A stretch of DNA of 64,000 bases from Rhodalgimonas zhirmunskyi (lineage in GTDB: Bacteria; Pseudomonadota; Alphaproteobacteria; Rhodobacterales; Rhodobacteraceae): the NCBI GenBank assembly GCA_030848925.1, contig JANFFA010000001.1, positions 868,001-932,000 of the forward strand, in the 5' to 3' direction. The position numbers and the translations under genes were made by a program. Under the pieces are notes generated by a model that saw only the letters and a list, made by a program, of their open reading frames with translations, had not been told where the DNA came from and did not search any database. Each line of letters begins with the position of its first letter. The stretch's first letter is position 1. Positions 8,072 through 15,242 of this stretch are shown here, one piece after another.

Positions 8072-9133
8072 CTACGTCTGTCCGTTCGTCAGCTTCTTCA
8101 GAGCCGCCTCAGCCCTGACCCGCTGGCTTGCGGCCTTCGTGTATCGCGTCACCTCTTTGGAGGTCTGGTGGCCGGTTATAGCCATGATCTCGAACTCGCT
8201 GCACCCTCGCTCCGCCAGCCGCGCCGCAGCCGCCTTGCGCAGCCCGTGGACGGAGCAATGCGGCAACCCGGCCTTGTCGCACCATTTGCGGAACCGGTTG
8301 CCGAAGCCATTGTTGGTGAAGGCCCGGCCCTGTTCCGAAACAAGGAAGGTCAGGTCGCCCGTCTCGCTGGCATCGATGATCTCTTGCAGTGCGGCCACCA
8401 CAGGAATTTCGAGGTGCACAGGACTCCGGTTCCGGCCCTTGTGCTGCGTGAAAACTAGCCACGCCACCCCATCGTCATGACGCAAGTGTTGTTTGCCGAA
8501 CTGAATCACATCAGAGCGGCGCTGGCCTGTATAGAGGGCCAGAGCGAGCGCTAGGCGCGGCGTAGTGCCGATGGGGTGCGTCTCTTCGTATTTTTCGATC
8601 TCAGCCAAGGTCCACGAGTGATAACCCGATGACTTCGACTTCAACGGTTCCACGGTTGTGGCCGGGTTCGCGTCGTGGTGGTCATAGCGGATTGCGAAGC
8701 GAAAAAGCTGGCGCAGTGCCTTGACCATGCTGTTAGCTGCCTCGGGGGTGTCCATCATTTCGTCCCGGCGCTTACGGATGTGCTTCGGCAACATGAGCGC
8801 ATAGGGCTTGTCGCCGTTGTCCTTGTGGGCAGCGAAGCGTTCGAGGATGCTGCGCCGCGTCTTCTGCGTGTTCGGGTCCAATTCCGCCCACATCGACGAT
8901 TTGTAATACTGCGTGCAGAGCCACTTGAACGATCCGGGCTTCAAGCGACCCGGTCTAGCAGCGCGCGGCGGGCGGGGTTTCTTGGGGTTCGCGGCGGCCT
9001 TGTAGTCGGCCAGAAACTCGGGTGATCCTGCAGGCCCGCGCAGGCGCACCTTGCGCCCTTCCCGGCGGTAATAGAGTCGGACGTTACCGTGGCGGTCCGT
9101 ATCCTCCACCACATACTTCAATCGCATTTTCAT
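8072..9133 (-). CDS. int: Tyrosine-type site-specific recombinase (island integrase)
   Basis: A 353-residue phage-type integrase. The N-terminal arm-binding domain begins MKMRLKYVVEDTDRHGNVRLYYRR, followed by a SAM-like core-binding domain and a C-terminal catalytic domain. Catalytic residues are visible: Arg in ALYTGQRRSDV, His-x-x-Arg in SVHGLRKAAAARL, His in ITGHQTSKEV and the nucleophile Tyr in VTRYTKAA. It would recombine the 17-bp attachment repeat in tRNA-Glu. It ends 90 bp from attL and reads towards the tRNA, the usual arrangement. ATG 9133 has a GAGGA box 6 nt upstream; a longer frame begins at 9148, directly abutting the stop of the upstream gene. Confidence 0.93.
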   Translation of the reverse strand: MKMRLKYVVEDTDRHGNVRLYYRREGRKVRLRGPAGSPEFLADYKAAANPKKPRPPRAARPGRLKPGSFKWLCTQYYKSSMWAELDPNTQKTRRSILERFAAHKDNGDKPYALMLPKHIRKRRDEMMDTPEAANSMVKALRQLFRFAIRYDHHDANPATTVEPLKSKSSGYHSWTLAEIEKYEETHPIGTTPRLALALALYTGQRRSDVIQFGKQHLRHDDGVAWLVFTQHKGRNRSPVHLEIPVVAALQEIIDASETGDLTFLVSEQGRAFTNNGFGNRFRKWCDKAGLPHCSVHGLRKAAAARLAERGCSEFEIMAITGHQTSKEVTRYTKAASQRVRAEAALKKLTNGQT

Positions 9134-9148
9134 GGAGTCCTCGGGCAT

Positions 9149-9400
9149 CTATTCGTCCCAAGGATTGTTGTCCGAGTCGTCTCCACCCGGCAAGAGGTCA
9201 AAGAATCGGTCCAGAGCGTGCTTATCCCAAACGCGCCGACTGTCGATTTTCTTGGGCTTGGGCATCCTCCCGTCCTCGACCATCGTGTCGAATTTCGATG
9301 CGCCGATGCCGATGTATGCAGCCGCCTCCACGCGCGATAGCCCCCGCCGCGTGGGCGGCGGGAGCGGTGCTCTCTTGGTGTCAATGCCTGCAGCCGTCAT
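9149..9400 (-). CDS. Helix-turn-helix protein, probable excisionase-type factor
   Basis: An 83-residue basic protein with a MerR/Xis-like winged-helix segment, RGLSRVEAAAYIGIGASKFDTMVEDGRMPKPKKIDSRRVWDKHALDRFF. This pattern (helix-turn-helix, then a wing with Pro-Lys, then W/D-x-x-xLD) is that of small excisionases and AlpA-type activators on integrated elements. ATG 9400 (MTAAGID) is preferred; the frame stays open to 9445. It is immediately upstream of the integrase, with start and stop codons abutting, so the two are co-transcribed and this protein probably sets integrase direction or expression. Confidence 0.7.
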   Translation of the reverse strand: MTAAGIDTKRAPLPPPTRRGLSRVEAAAYIGIGASKFDTMVEDGRMPKPKKIDSRRVWDKHALDRFFDLLPGGDDSDNNPWDE

Positions 9401-9404
9401 TGAT

Positions 9405-9707
9405 CTACCCTTTCGCCTCTGCAGCCAGATTGGCGAACGCATCAATGATTTCTGGTTCAGAATAAATTACAGTGCGAGGACTGATCCGGATTCCGCTTGG
9501 GAGGATACCGCGCAAACGCAAGCGGTATTGCGTGCCTCTTGAAATTCCAAAACGGGCTTCAATTTGACGCTCACGGATGTAAGGAGGTCGGTTGTCATGT
9601 TCCAGCACCGATTTTTCAGTCACTGCGCAAGCCTCACGTTGCTGTTTGAGCGTTGTGAGCAACCTATGAACTACATCCTTGCGCTTTTCTGGTGCCCTAA
9701 AGGGCAC
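9405..9707 (-). CDS. AlpA-like DNA-binding protein
   Basis: Up to 100 residues from a GTG at 9707. The recognisable part is YIRERQIEARFGISRGTQYRLRLRGILPSGIRISPRTVIYSEPEIIDAFANLAAEA, the AlpA pattern of a helix-turn-helix followed by a short wing and a helix that starts with a Glu-x-Glu element. AlpA proteins in prophages and islands activate integrase or excision genes. The N-terminal 35 residues are not typical, and an internal GTG (VTEKSVLEHD) may be the true start. It lies 4 bp before the next small HTH gene and 3 bp after the XRE gene, consistent with one transcript running to the integrase. Confidence 0.65.
   Translation of the reverse strand: MPFRAPEKRKDVVHRLLTTLKQQREACAVTEKSVLEHDNRPPYIRERQIEARFGISRGTQYRLRLRGILPSGIRISPRTVIYSEPEIIDAFANLAAEAKG
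9692..9707. promoter_or_regulatory. 16-bp palindrome over the AlpA-like gene start
   Basis: GTGCCCTAAAGGGCAC: perfect 7-bp arms around AA, covering the proposed GTG start of the AlpA-like gene just downstream of the XRE gene stop. It is a candidate operator for one of the island regulators, or an RNA hairpin that masks that start codon. Confidence 0.4.
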
Positions 9708-9710
9708 TTG

Positions 9711-10250
9711 CTAAAAGTCTCTTTGTCTAAACCCTTTCGTGCGATTTCTAATTGCGTTGCTATGCCTTGCCTCCAAGTCATTAATGAATTCAGTGACAGA
9801 CTGCCCCCTTGCTCTAGCCGACTGTGCGATCCAATCATCCAAGATCTTCTGCCTAAAAATCTCAATCGGATAGATGTGCTGTCCATTGCCAATTTGAACG
9901 CTGGGCGGACTGACAATCATCGAATGGCCCAACGCCTCAAAGCAGGCTTGAATAGTATCAAGCCTAGGAGTTGTTCGCGCTTTTTCGTTGGCGCTGAACC
10001 ACTTCTTGATGGTCCGCTGGGGAACGTCCGAGCGCCGTGACACCTCCTCATAAGAAACGTTCTTTTCATTCATTAGCAGTGCAAGACACTGAACGATGTC
10101 GTCGGCGCCAGCCAATCCCTTATGGATTATTGAACCGGACTCGCTGTCATCACCAATGCCTTCTGAGTGTGCCGATTCTTGCGGCGCTGGCGGCCAATGC
10201 CTTAGCGGCGGTAAAATCTCACGCTTCTTTCTCTTTCGTGTTTTGGTCAT
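9711..10250 (-). CDS. XRE-type helix-turn-helix regulator
   Basis: A 179-residue protein. A charged N-terminus (MTKTRKRKKREILPP) is followed by a central helix-turn-helix of the XRE type: VQCLALLMNEKNVSYEEVSRRSDVPQRTIKKWFSANEKARTTPRLDTIQACFEALG. The C-terminal part (YPIEIFRQKILDDWIAQSARARGQSVTEFINDLEA) is helical and not recognised. As the first gene of the leftward cluster XRE - AlpA-like - Xis-like - integrase, it is the likely master repressor of island mobility. Its own promoter region (10251-10418) is cut off by the IS3 element. Base composition is clearly lower in GC than the chromosome around the island. Confidence 0.7.
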   Translation of the reverse strand: MTKTRKRKKREILPPLRHWPPAPQESAHSEGIGDDSESGSIIHKGLAGADDIVQCLALLMNEKNVSYEEVSRRSDVPQRTIKKWFSANEKARTTPRLDTIQACFEALGHSMIVSPPSVQIGNGQHIYPIEIFRQKILDDWIAQSARARGQSVTEFINDLEARHSNAIRNRTKGFRQRDF

Positions 10251-10393
10251 TGCAAGGGTCAGCCACCTTCTGGTCTGTTGATCAATTGGTCGTAGGTCGA
10301 ACGCCTATCCCCTCAGCCAAAAAAGTTGCACGATCAAAGCCCTTTATGGCCGCGGAGGCGCCGTCTCAGAAATGACTAGCTACCCGAAAGCGT

Positions 10394-10415
10394 CCATCGT
10401 CAGTGGACACGATGG
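10394..10415. repeat. Inverted repeat beside the IS3 insertion point
   Basis: CCATCGT (10394-10400) and ACGATGG (10409-10415), 7-bp perfect arms, 8-bp spacer. It lies 3 bp before the IS target duplication, in the region upstream of the XRE gene. It may be an operator or the remains of a terminator. Confidence 0.35.
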
Positions 10416-10440
10416 CAAGACGTGACCTGCCACTGAACTT

Positions 10441-11370
10441 TCATCCAGCCGCGACTTGAGCCCGATTGGTGTTTACGCCGATTGGCGCAGGTTTAACAAT
10501 CCCCCGGCGCGCGGAGCTTTCATCTCGCGCAACGGGACGGGCGATTGCGGTCATTAGGGTCCGCGCATAGGCAGCCGGGGTCTGGTAGTCCAAAGCCGAA
10601 TGCGGGTGTTCGGTGTTGTAGTCGGTGGTCCAGGCCGCGATCACGGCTCGGGCGCGAGCCAGATTGCGAAATATGGTCTCGTTAAGCAGTTCGTCGCGCA
10701 TGCGGCCATTGTAGCTTTCTACGAAACCGTTCTGCATCGGTTTGCCTGGCGCGATGTAATGCCATTCTGCCTTGTGCTCGGAACACCACTTCAGGATGGC
10801 GTTAGAAGTTAACTCCGTCCCATTATCGCTAACAATAATCCCCGGCTTTCCGCGGCGCTCGATCAGGGTCGTCAGTTCACGCGCGACCCGGCGGCCCGAG
10901 ATTGAGGTGTCCAGGATCGCCGCGAGGTTCTCTCGGGTGACGTCGTCGACAATGTTGAGAACCCGGAAGCGCTGACCAGTTGCGAACTGGTCATGAACAG
11001 AATCCAAAGACCATCGCGCATTGGTCCGTGCCTCGACCAGGATCGGCGCCCGATTCCCGACAGCTTTGCGTCGCGCCTTACGCTTGCGCACCGTCAGGCC
11101 TTCCTCGCGGTAGAGCCTGTAGATCCGGTTGATGCCTGACGGCTCGCCTTCGCGGCGCAGCGACACGAACAGCCGGCGGCACCCGAACCGCTGGCGCTCG
11201 TTGGCCAGTTCCCGCAAGCGCCCACGTAACGCCGTATCCGGCGCGCGTTGAGACCGATAGCGGATCATCGATCGATCCGCCCCGGCGATGTGGCAAGCCC
11301 GCCGTTCTGACAGGCCATGCTCGGCCCGAAGATACGCAACTGCTTCGCGCTTCACGGCGGGCCCTACCAC
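10441..11370 (-). CDS. IS3-family transposase OrfB (DDE catalytic domain)
   Basis: A 309-residue catalytic subunit with an N-terminal HTH_21-like region and an rve integrase core. The DDE residues are visible: Asp in [10 protein letters not shown], Asp in [10 protein letters not shown], and Glu in [17 protein letters not shown] 35 residues later. There is no ATG start. The frame is normally entered by -1 frameshifting from orfA at AAAAAAG (11370-11376), giving the OrfAB transposase. The listed start is the in-frame GTG at the overlap. Confidence 0.92.
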   Translation of the reverse strand: MVGPAVKREAVAYLRAEHGLSERRACHIAGADRSMIRYRSQRAPDTALRGRLRELANERQRFGCRRLFVSLRREGEPSGINRIYRLYREEGLTVRKRKARRKAVGNRAPILVEARTNARWSLDSVHDQFATGQRFRVLNIVDDVTRENLAAILDTSISGRRVARELTTLIERRGKPGIIVSDNGTELTSNAILKWCSEHKAEWHYIAPGKPMQNGFVESYNGRMRDELLNETIFRNLARARAVIAAWTTDYNTEHPHSALDYQTPAAYARTLMTAIARPVARDESSARRGIVKPAPIGVNTNRAQVAAG

Positions 11371-11630
11371 TTTTTTGAAACCAGATCCTTCATCGCGGCC
11401 AGGTCCAGCATCTGCTCCGCCAGAAGCTTCTTCAGCTTTGTGTTCTCATCTTCCAGCGCCTTCAGCCGCTTCGCATCCGACACCGTCATGCCACCGAACT
11501 TGGCCTTCCAGTTATAGAAAGTGCCTTCCGACATACCGTGCTTGCGGCACAGGTCCGCGCACTTCGCCCCGGCCTCGTGCTCCGTCAGAATGCCGATGAT
11601 CTGTTCGTTCGTAAATCTCGTCCGTTTCAT
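11364..11630 (-). CDS. IS3-family transposase OrfA (DNA-binding subunit)
   Basis: An 88-residue protein, [47 protein letters not shown], a helix-turn-helix of the HTH_8 type that recognises the terminal repeats. It is followed by a leucine-zipper-like coiled coil, [30 protein letters not shown], used for oligomerisation. It overlaps orfB by 7 nt, including the frameshift site, as in other IS3 members. Confidence 0.92.
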   Translation of the reverse strand: MKRTRFTNEQIIGILTEHEAGAKCADLCRKHGMSEGTFYNWKAKFGGMTVSDAKRLKALEDENTKLKKLLAEQMLDLAAMKDLVSKKW

Positions 11631-11770
11631 TGTCCGTCCTCAAGTCGGATCGGACTCTAATCGATGGTGGAGGAAAAATCCCGTGGCAGGTCAGACGTTC
11701 GATCAACTCTTCAACTGTCATGCAAGATACTCTTTCGGACTTTTGGGAGAACCTTCATCTTCTGAACACG

Positions 11771-11804
11771 GGTTCCCCCGGTCCATTCGAACCGGGGAAC
11801 TGCC
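11771..11804. repeat. Palindrome resembling the CRISPR repeat, upstream of the cas operon
   Basis: GGTTCCCCCG at 11771-11780 equals the first 10 nt of the CRISPR repeat. The right arm ACCGGGGAAC (11791-11800) pairs with GTTCCCCCGGT on the left with one bulged C, and GCC follows near the place of the repeat's 3' end. It may be chance, a terminator-like stem, or a degenerate repeat able to bind Cas6e. Confidence 0.3.
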
Positions 11805-11833
11805 AATCCATATGCGTGACGGTTTTGACAACC

Positions 11834-12422
11834 TCACATATCAGCTCCAAAACGTGTGACTGAACTTGGTTGAGATACGTTGAACCTGTCGCGTAATCGT
11901 GCCGCTCCAAGTGCTCGTTTAAGCCACCTTCTGTTCGAAAGGAGCGGCGCCACTTCGCGGTGCGCCAGGATCGCCGCCATCACCTTGCGCGACATCTCCG
12001 TTGTCAGCAGTCGGTCGCGGTTCTTCGAGAACACGGTCGGGACCCAGACGTAGTCGTCGATGCCCAGACCCACGAACCAACGAACCAACGAACCAACGAA
12101 CCAACGAACCAACGAACCAACGAACCAACGAACCAACGAACCAACGAACCAGCAGGTTATACTTCATCTACTCCATCAACTGCCGCTCGGAGCGAATCGA
12201 GAACAGGAACTACAGCAGGCTGGCCCGGATCAGTCGCTCAGGTGCAATAAAGGGGCGGACGAAATCAGTGTGCAGCGCTTCGAACTCGGCGTCCAAGATG
12301 GCCAGCGCATCATTCACCACCTGCCTGATCTTCCGCAACGAGTGCCGCGCCGGGATGCGCGCCTCCCAATCCACATAGCTAAATAGCGAACCGCTCGTCT
12401 CGTCCGTCCCACGCATCATCAC
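11834..12422 (-). pseudogene. IS5-type transposase remnant
   Basis: The N-terminal segment MMRGTDETSGSLFSYVDWEARIPARHSLRKIRQVVNDAL (from 12422) and, in another frame, GIDDYVWVPTVFSKNRDRLLTTEMSRKVMAAILAHREVAPLL are recognisable parts of an IS5-type transposase. It is dead three ways: two in-frame TAG codons stand where the family seems to have CAG, an expanded 8-bp repeat at 12073-12151 shifts the frame, and everything after LAHREVAPLLSN is missing. The element's original 5' end is probably near 12500, at the sequence TTTCAGCAGCCTGCTAA. The other end is lost. Confidence 0.75.
12073..12151. repeat. 8-bp tandem repeat (CGAACCAA), about 9.9 copies
   Basis: Nine perfect CGAACCAA units (12073-12144) and a partial tenth. 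It lies inside the dead IS5-type transposase at the codons for RWFVG, where the parent gene should hold roughly one unit. It arose by slippage expansion, and the copy number probably varies between strains. Confidence 0.95.
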
Positions 12423-12735
12423 CCCCGCTATTGCCGTGACGAGGATGAATCATGTTCCTCGAGCCGCGTCGAGACCCGACTATTTCAGCAGCCTGCTAAG
12501 GGATGTCAGCCTAAGCTATGCTGCTCGATAAAGCCGCCCCCGGTTTCAACTGTGGTTCGTAAAAGCCCAGCTCTTTCGTTCCGAAAACCCGGAGGGCCGC
12601 ATACTGGACAAATCCCTTTAAAAACCGATTGTGCTTTAACCGAATCTACTGCAGGGTTAACAATTAACCGACAGGCTCGCGCAGTAGGCAAACTATCTGA
12701 TTACAAAATTGTGTAGAAATTGGTCGCTTTTTTAA
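12423..12735. other. Intergenic region upstream of the cas operon
   Basis: 313 bp without a convincing gene. The left part is the remaining 5' flank of the IS5-type element (to about 12500). The right part is AT-richer than the surroundings and must hold the cas3 promoter. It includes the palindrome at 12655-12669 and ends in TTTTTTAAATG at the cas3 start. I could not pick a convincing -35/-10 pair. Confidence 0.5.
12655..12669. promoter_or_regulatory. Palindrome upstream of cas3, candidate operator
   Basis: GGTTAACAATTAACC: perfect 6-bp arms GGTTAA/TTAACC around CAA, 67 bp upstream of the cas3 start. It is the strongest symmetrical element in the presumed cas promoter; the cognate regulator is unknown. 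Confidence 0.4.
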
Positions 12736-15240
12736 ATGCAGTTTTGGGGAAAAATAGATCCTGTTTCGGGTGCCTCGCATCATTTGATCCATCATAGTGC
12801 CGATGTAGCCGCGACGCTTGGTGCGCTTCTTGAAATACCTGTTTTAAGACGCAGGGCTGAGAGGGCCATAGGGGGCAAGCTTGCCGAGGAACAAGTTGCA
12901 TGCCTTGGCGCACTTGCGTTTCTTCATGACATCGGAAAGCTCGCCCCTTCCTTTCAGATCAAGGCCTTGCCTCCGCCCTTCCCCCGGAAGCCGCGAGATC
13001 ACTTGCGGTGTGGCTGGAAATGGCTGCTGCAAGGCGACGCGGAAAGCACCCTCGCCGGCCAGGCTCCGCATATCGTCCGCTGGGACAAGATAGAGGTCTG
13101 GTTCATGGTTCTGTTTGCCCATCATGGCCGCCCCGTAAAGAATCCGGGGGAAAGTTGGGCGCAGGATGCCTTTGCCCCATTAGAGGGGTATGATTGGAAA
13201 TCCGAAGAAACCCGGTTCGGAAAGGCGCTTGCATCCTGGTTCCCCGAAATCCGTGAACATGAGCCTCCACCGCCAACTCCGACCTTTACACATTTCTTTT
13301 GCGGCTTACTTGCCCTGGCAGATTGGGTTGGCTCTGATCGAAACGCATTCCCATTTGTGGCGGCATTCGACCCAGACTACTGGGGAATTGCCCGCGATAG
13401 GGCGCGAAGACGACTAAGTGACATTGGACTGAATAGGTCCGGCCGCCATTTGGGCGCCCCCGCCTCATGGGCACTTGTATCAAAAGATCATTCGACACCA
13501 CGTCCTGCGCAGAAAATCGTGGCGGGGACATCACTTTCGGAAAATCTCGTCATCCTTGAAGCCGAAACAGGCGCTGGCAAGACCGAAGCGGCATTGTGGC
13601 GTTTTGCTCAACTGTATGAAAGCGGCGCCGTGGACAGCCTTTATTTCGCCCTCCCGACCCGCGCCGCCGCGCGCCAGTTGCAAAGCCGCATCAACAAGAC
13701 GCTTCAGACCATGTTCTCCGACCCGCCCCCCGAAGCCGTGCTTGCCATCCCGGGGCAGGCGGTTTCCGGCGAAGCACAAGGTATTCGCCTGCCTGCTTTC
13801 GAAGTCAAATGGGACGATGACACCGGCATCGAGAGCCGCGCCAAACGCTGGGCTGCCGAACATGCCACCCGGTTTCTCGCAGCGCAAATCGCGGTCGGCA
13901 CGGTGGATCAGGCGATGATGGCGGGGCTTCAGGTCAAACACGCCCATCTGCGCGGATCCGCCCTGTCGCGATCCTTGCTTGTAGTAGACGAGGTTCACGC
14001 CTCCGATGCATGGATGACGGAAATCCAGCGCAGCGTCCTGCGCGACCATCTGGCGCTTGGCGGACACGCGCTGTTGATGTCGGCAACACTTGGGGCGGTG
14101 GCACGCTCTGCCTGGCGCGCAACACCGCTTCCGTCTCTTCAGGAGGCAGAACAGACACCCTACCCCGCAGTTTGGACAAAAGACGACTGTTTCCCTGTCA
14201 GCAGCGATGACAGCGCGCAAAAGGAGGTCGCGATCAGCGCCCGCAAAGGCTGGAGCGGAGAAGATGCTGCAGCCGAGGCGATATCGGCCGCCCGTCGTGG
14301 CGCGCGGGTGCTGGTTATCCGCAACACAGTTGACCGAGCACGCGAAACATTGGCGGCCTGCGTGAATGAAGCCCCCAACCTAGTGTTTGAACTGAACGAC
14401 ACGCCAACCCTGCACCACAGCCGGTTTGCCGCCGAGGACCGTGCGCTGCTGGATGCCCGTGTCGAAGATGTTCTGGGCAAGGGCAGCATCGCGCAAGCCG
14501 TGATTGTCATAGGCACCCAGACGCTGGAACAATCGCTCGACATTGACGCCGACATCCTCATCACCGACCTGTGCCCGATGGATGTGCTCCTGCAAAGGAT
14601 CGGCCGGTTGCACCGCCACTGCCGATCGCGTCCAGATGGATTTGAACGAGCAAGCGCCCTGGTTCTCTGTCCCGAGGGCGACCTTGGTCGGCTGACATCC
14701 GAGCCAGAGAATGGCCTGGGTGCTTATGGTCAGAACGCAACCCTTTCCGGCGTCTATCTGGACGTTCCAGGCCTCGCCGCGACGTTGCGCGAGATCGAAG
14801 CCGCGCCACTGTGGCGCATCCCACAGATGAACCGCAGATTGGTCGAACGCGCCACACATCCCGAACGACTGGACGAGATTGCCGCGCAGCATGGATGGGA
14901 AGACTACCGCCGCCGTGAGACAGGCAAGACCATCGCGGAGATCATGGGGGCGCAAAACGTCATCCTCGACCGACGCGAAGCATTCCCCTGTTCCTTTCCC
15001 AGCGACGAGGTCATCCGCACACGGCTGGGCGAAAGCGGCGCCATCGTCACCTTCCCGGATGACACGATTGGCCCCTTCGGATCACCCGTCACGACGCTTG
15101 CCCTGCCCGCCCATTGGTCGCGCGAGCTGACGGGGGATGAACCACCCGAAATCATCGCGAAAGCGCCACTCACCTTCCGGGTTGAAGCGGCGGGCTTTGT
15201 TTATGACGCGTCCGGGCTAACACGATTGGAAGAGGACTGA
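12736..15240 (+). CDS. cas3: Type I-E CRISPR helicase-nuclease Cas3
   Basis: The 834-residue effector nuclease is recruited by Cascade after target recognition and unwinds and shreds the non-target strand. The N-terminal HD nuclease domain shows His19/His20 (HHLIHHSAD), His64-Asp65 (FLHDIGKLAPSFQ) and later FAHHGRP. The SF2 helicase domain has Walker A ETGAGKT (about 276-282), the DEAD-like box DEVH (418-421), SAT (449-451) and motif VI LLQRIGRLHRH. The C-terminal domain is present, with no truncation. It is the first gene of the operon, two bases before cse1, so interference and adaptation genes are probably one transcript. Confidence 0.96.
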   Translation: MQFWGKIDPVSGASHHLIHHSADVAATLGALLEIPVLRRRAERAIGGKLAEEQVACLGALAFLHDIGKLAPSFQIKALPPPFPRKPRDHLRCGWKWLLQGDAESTLAGQAPHIVRWDKIEVWFMVLFAHHGRPVKNPGESWAQDAFAPLEGYDWKSEETRFGKALASWFPEIREHEPPPPTPTFTHFFCGLLALADWVGSDRNAFPFVAAFDPDYWGIARDRARRRLSDIGLNRSGRHLGAPASWALVSKDHSTPRPAQKIVAGTSLSENLVILEAETGAGKTEAALWRFAQLYESGAVDSLYFALPTRAAARQLQSRINKTLQTMFSDPPPEAVLAIPGQAVSGEAQGIRLPAFEVKWDDDTGIESRAKRWAAEHATRFLAAQIAVGTVDQAMMAGLQVKHAHLRGSALSRSLLVVDEVHASDAWMTEIQRSVLRDHLALGGHALLMSATLGAVARSAWRATPLPSLQEAEQTPYPAVWTKDDCFPVSSDDSAQKEVAISARKGWSGEDAAAEAISAARRGARVLVIRNTVDRARETLAACVNEAPNLVFELNDTPTLHHSRFAAEDRALLDARVEDVLGKGSIAQAVIVIGTQTLEQSLDIDADILITDLCPMDVLLQRIGRLHRHCRSRPDGFERASALVLCPEGDLGRLTSEPENGLGAYGQNATLSGVYLDVPGLAATLREIEAAPLWRIPQMNRRLVERATHPERLDEIAAQHGWEDYRRRETGKTIAEIMGAQNVILDRREAFPCSFPSDEVIRTRLGESGAIVTFPDDTIGPFGSPVTTLALPAHWSRELTGDEPPEIIAKAPLTFRVEAAGFVYDASGLTRLEED

Positions 15241-15242
15241 AC

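Larger units (their letters stand above)
10423..11693 (-). mobile_element. IS3-family insertion sequence (IS407-like group), apparently intact
   Basis: The 1,271-bp element has imperfect terminal inverted repeats: the left end begins TGACCTGCCAC and the right end finishes GTGGCAGGTCA, an exact 11-bp match. It is flanked by a 4-bp target duplication GACG (10419-10422 and 11694-11697), the length usual for the IS407 group. It holds orfA and orfB, linked by a slippery AAAAAAG on the coding strand (11370-11376). The clean target duplication and intact frames suggest a fairly recent insertion. Confidence 0.9.

Noticed and set aside
12073-12151. The 8-bp repeat as a phase-variation switch of a functional gene
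   Set aside because: The host frame is a truncated transposase with two stop codons, so a frame shift has nothing to switch.
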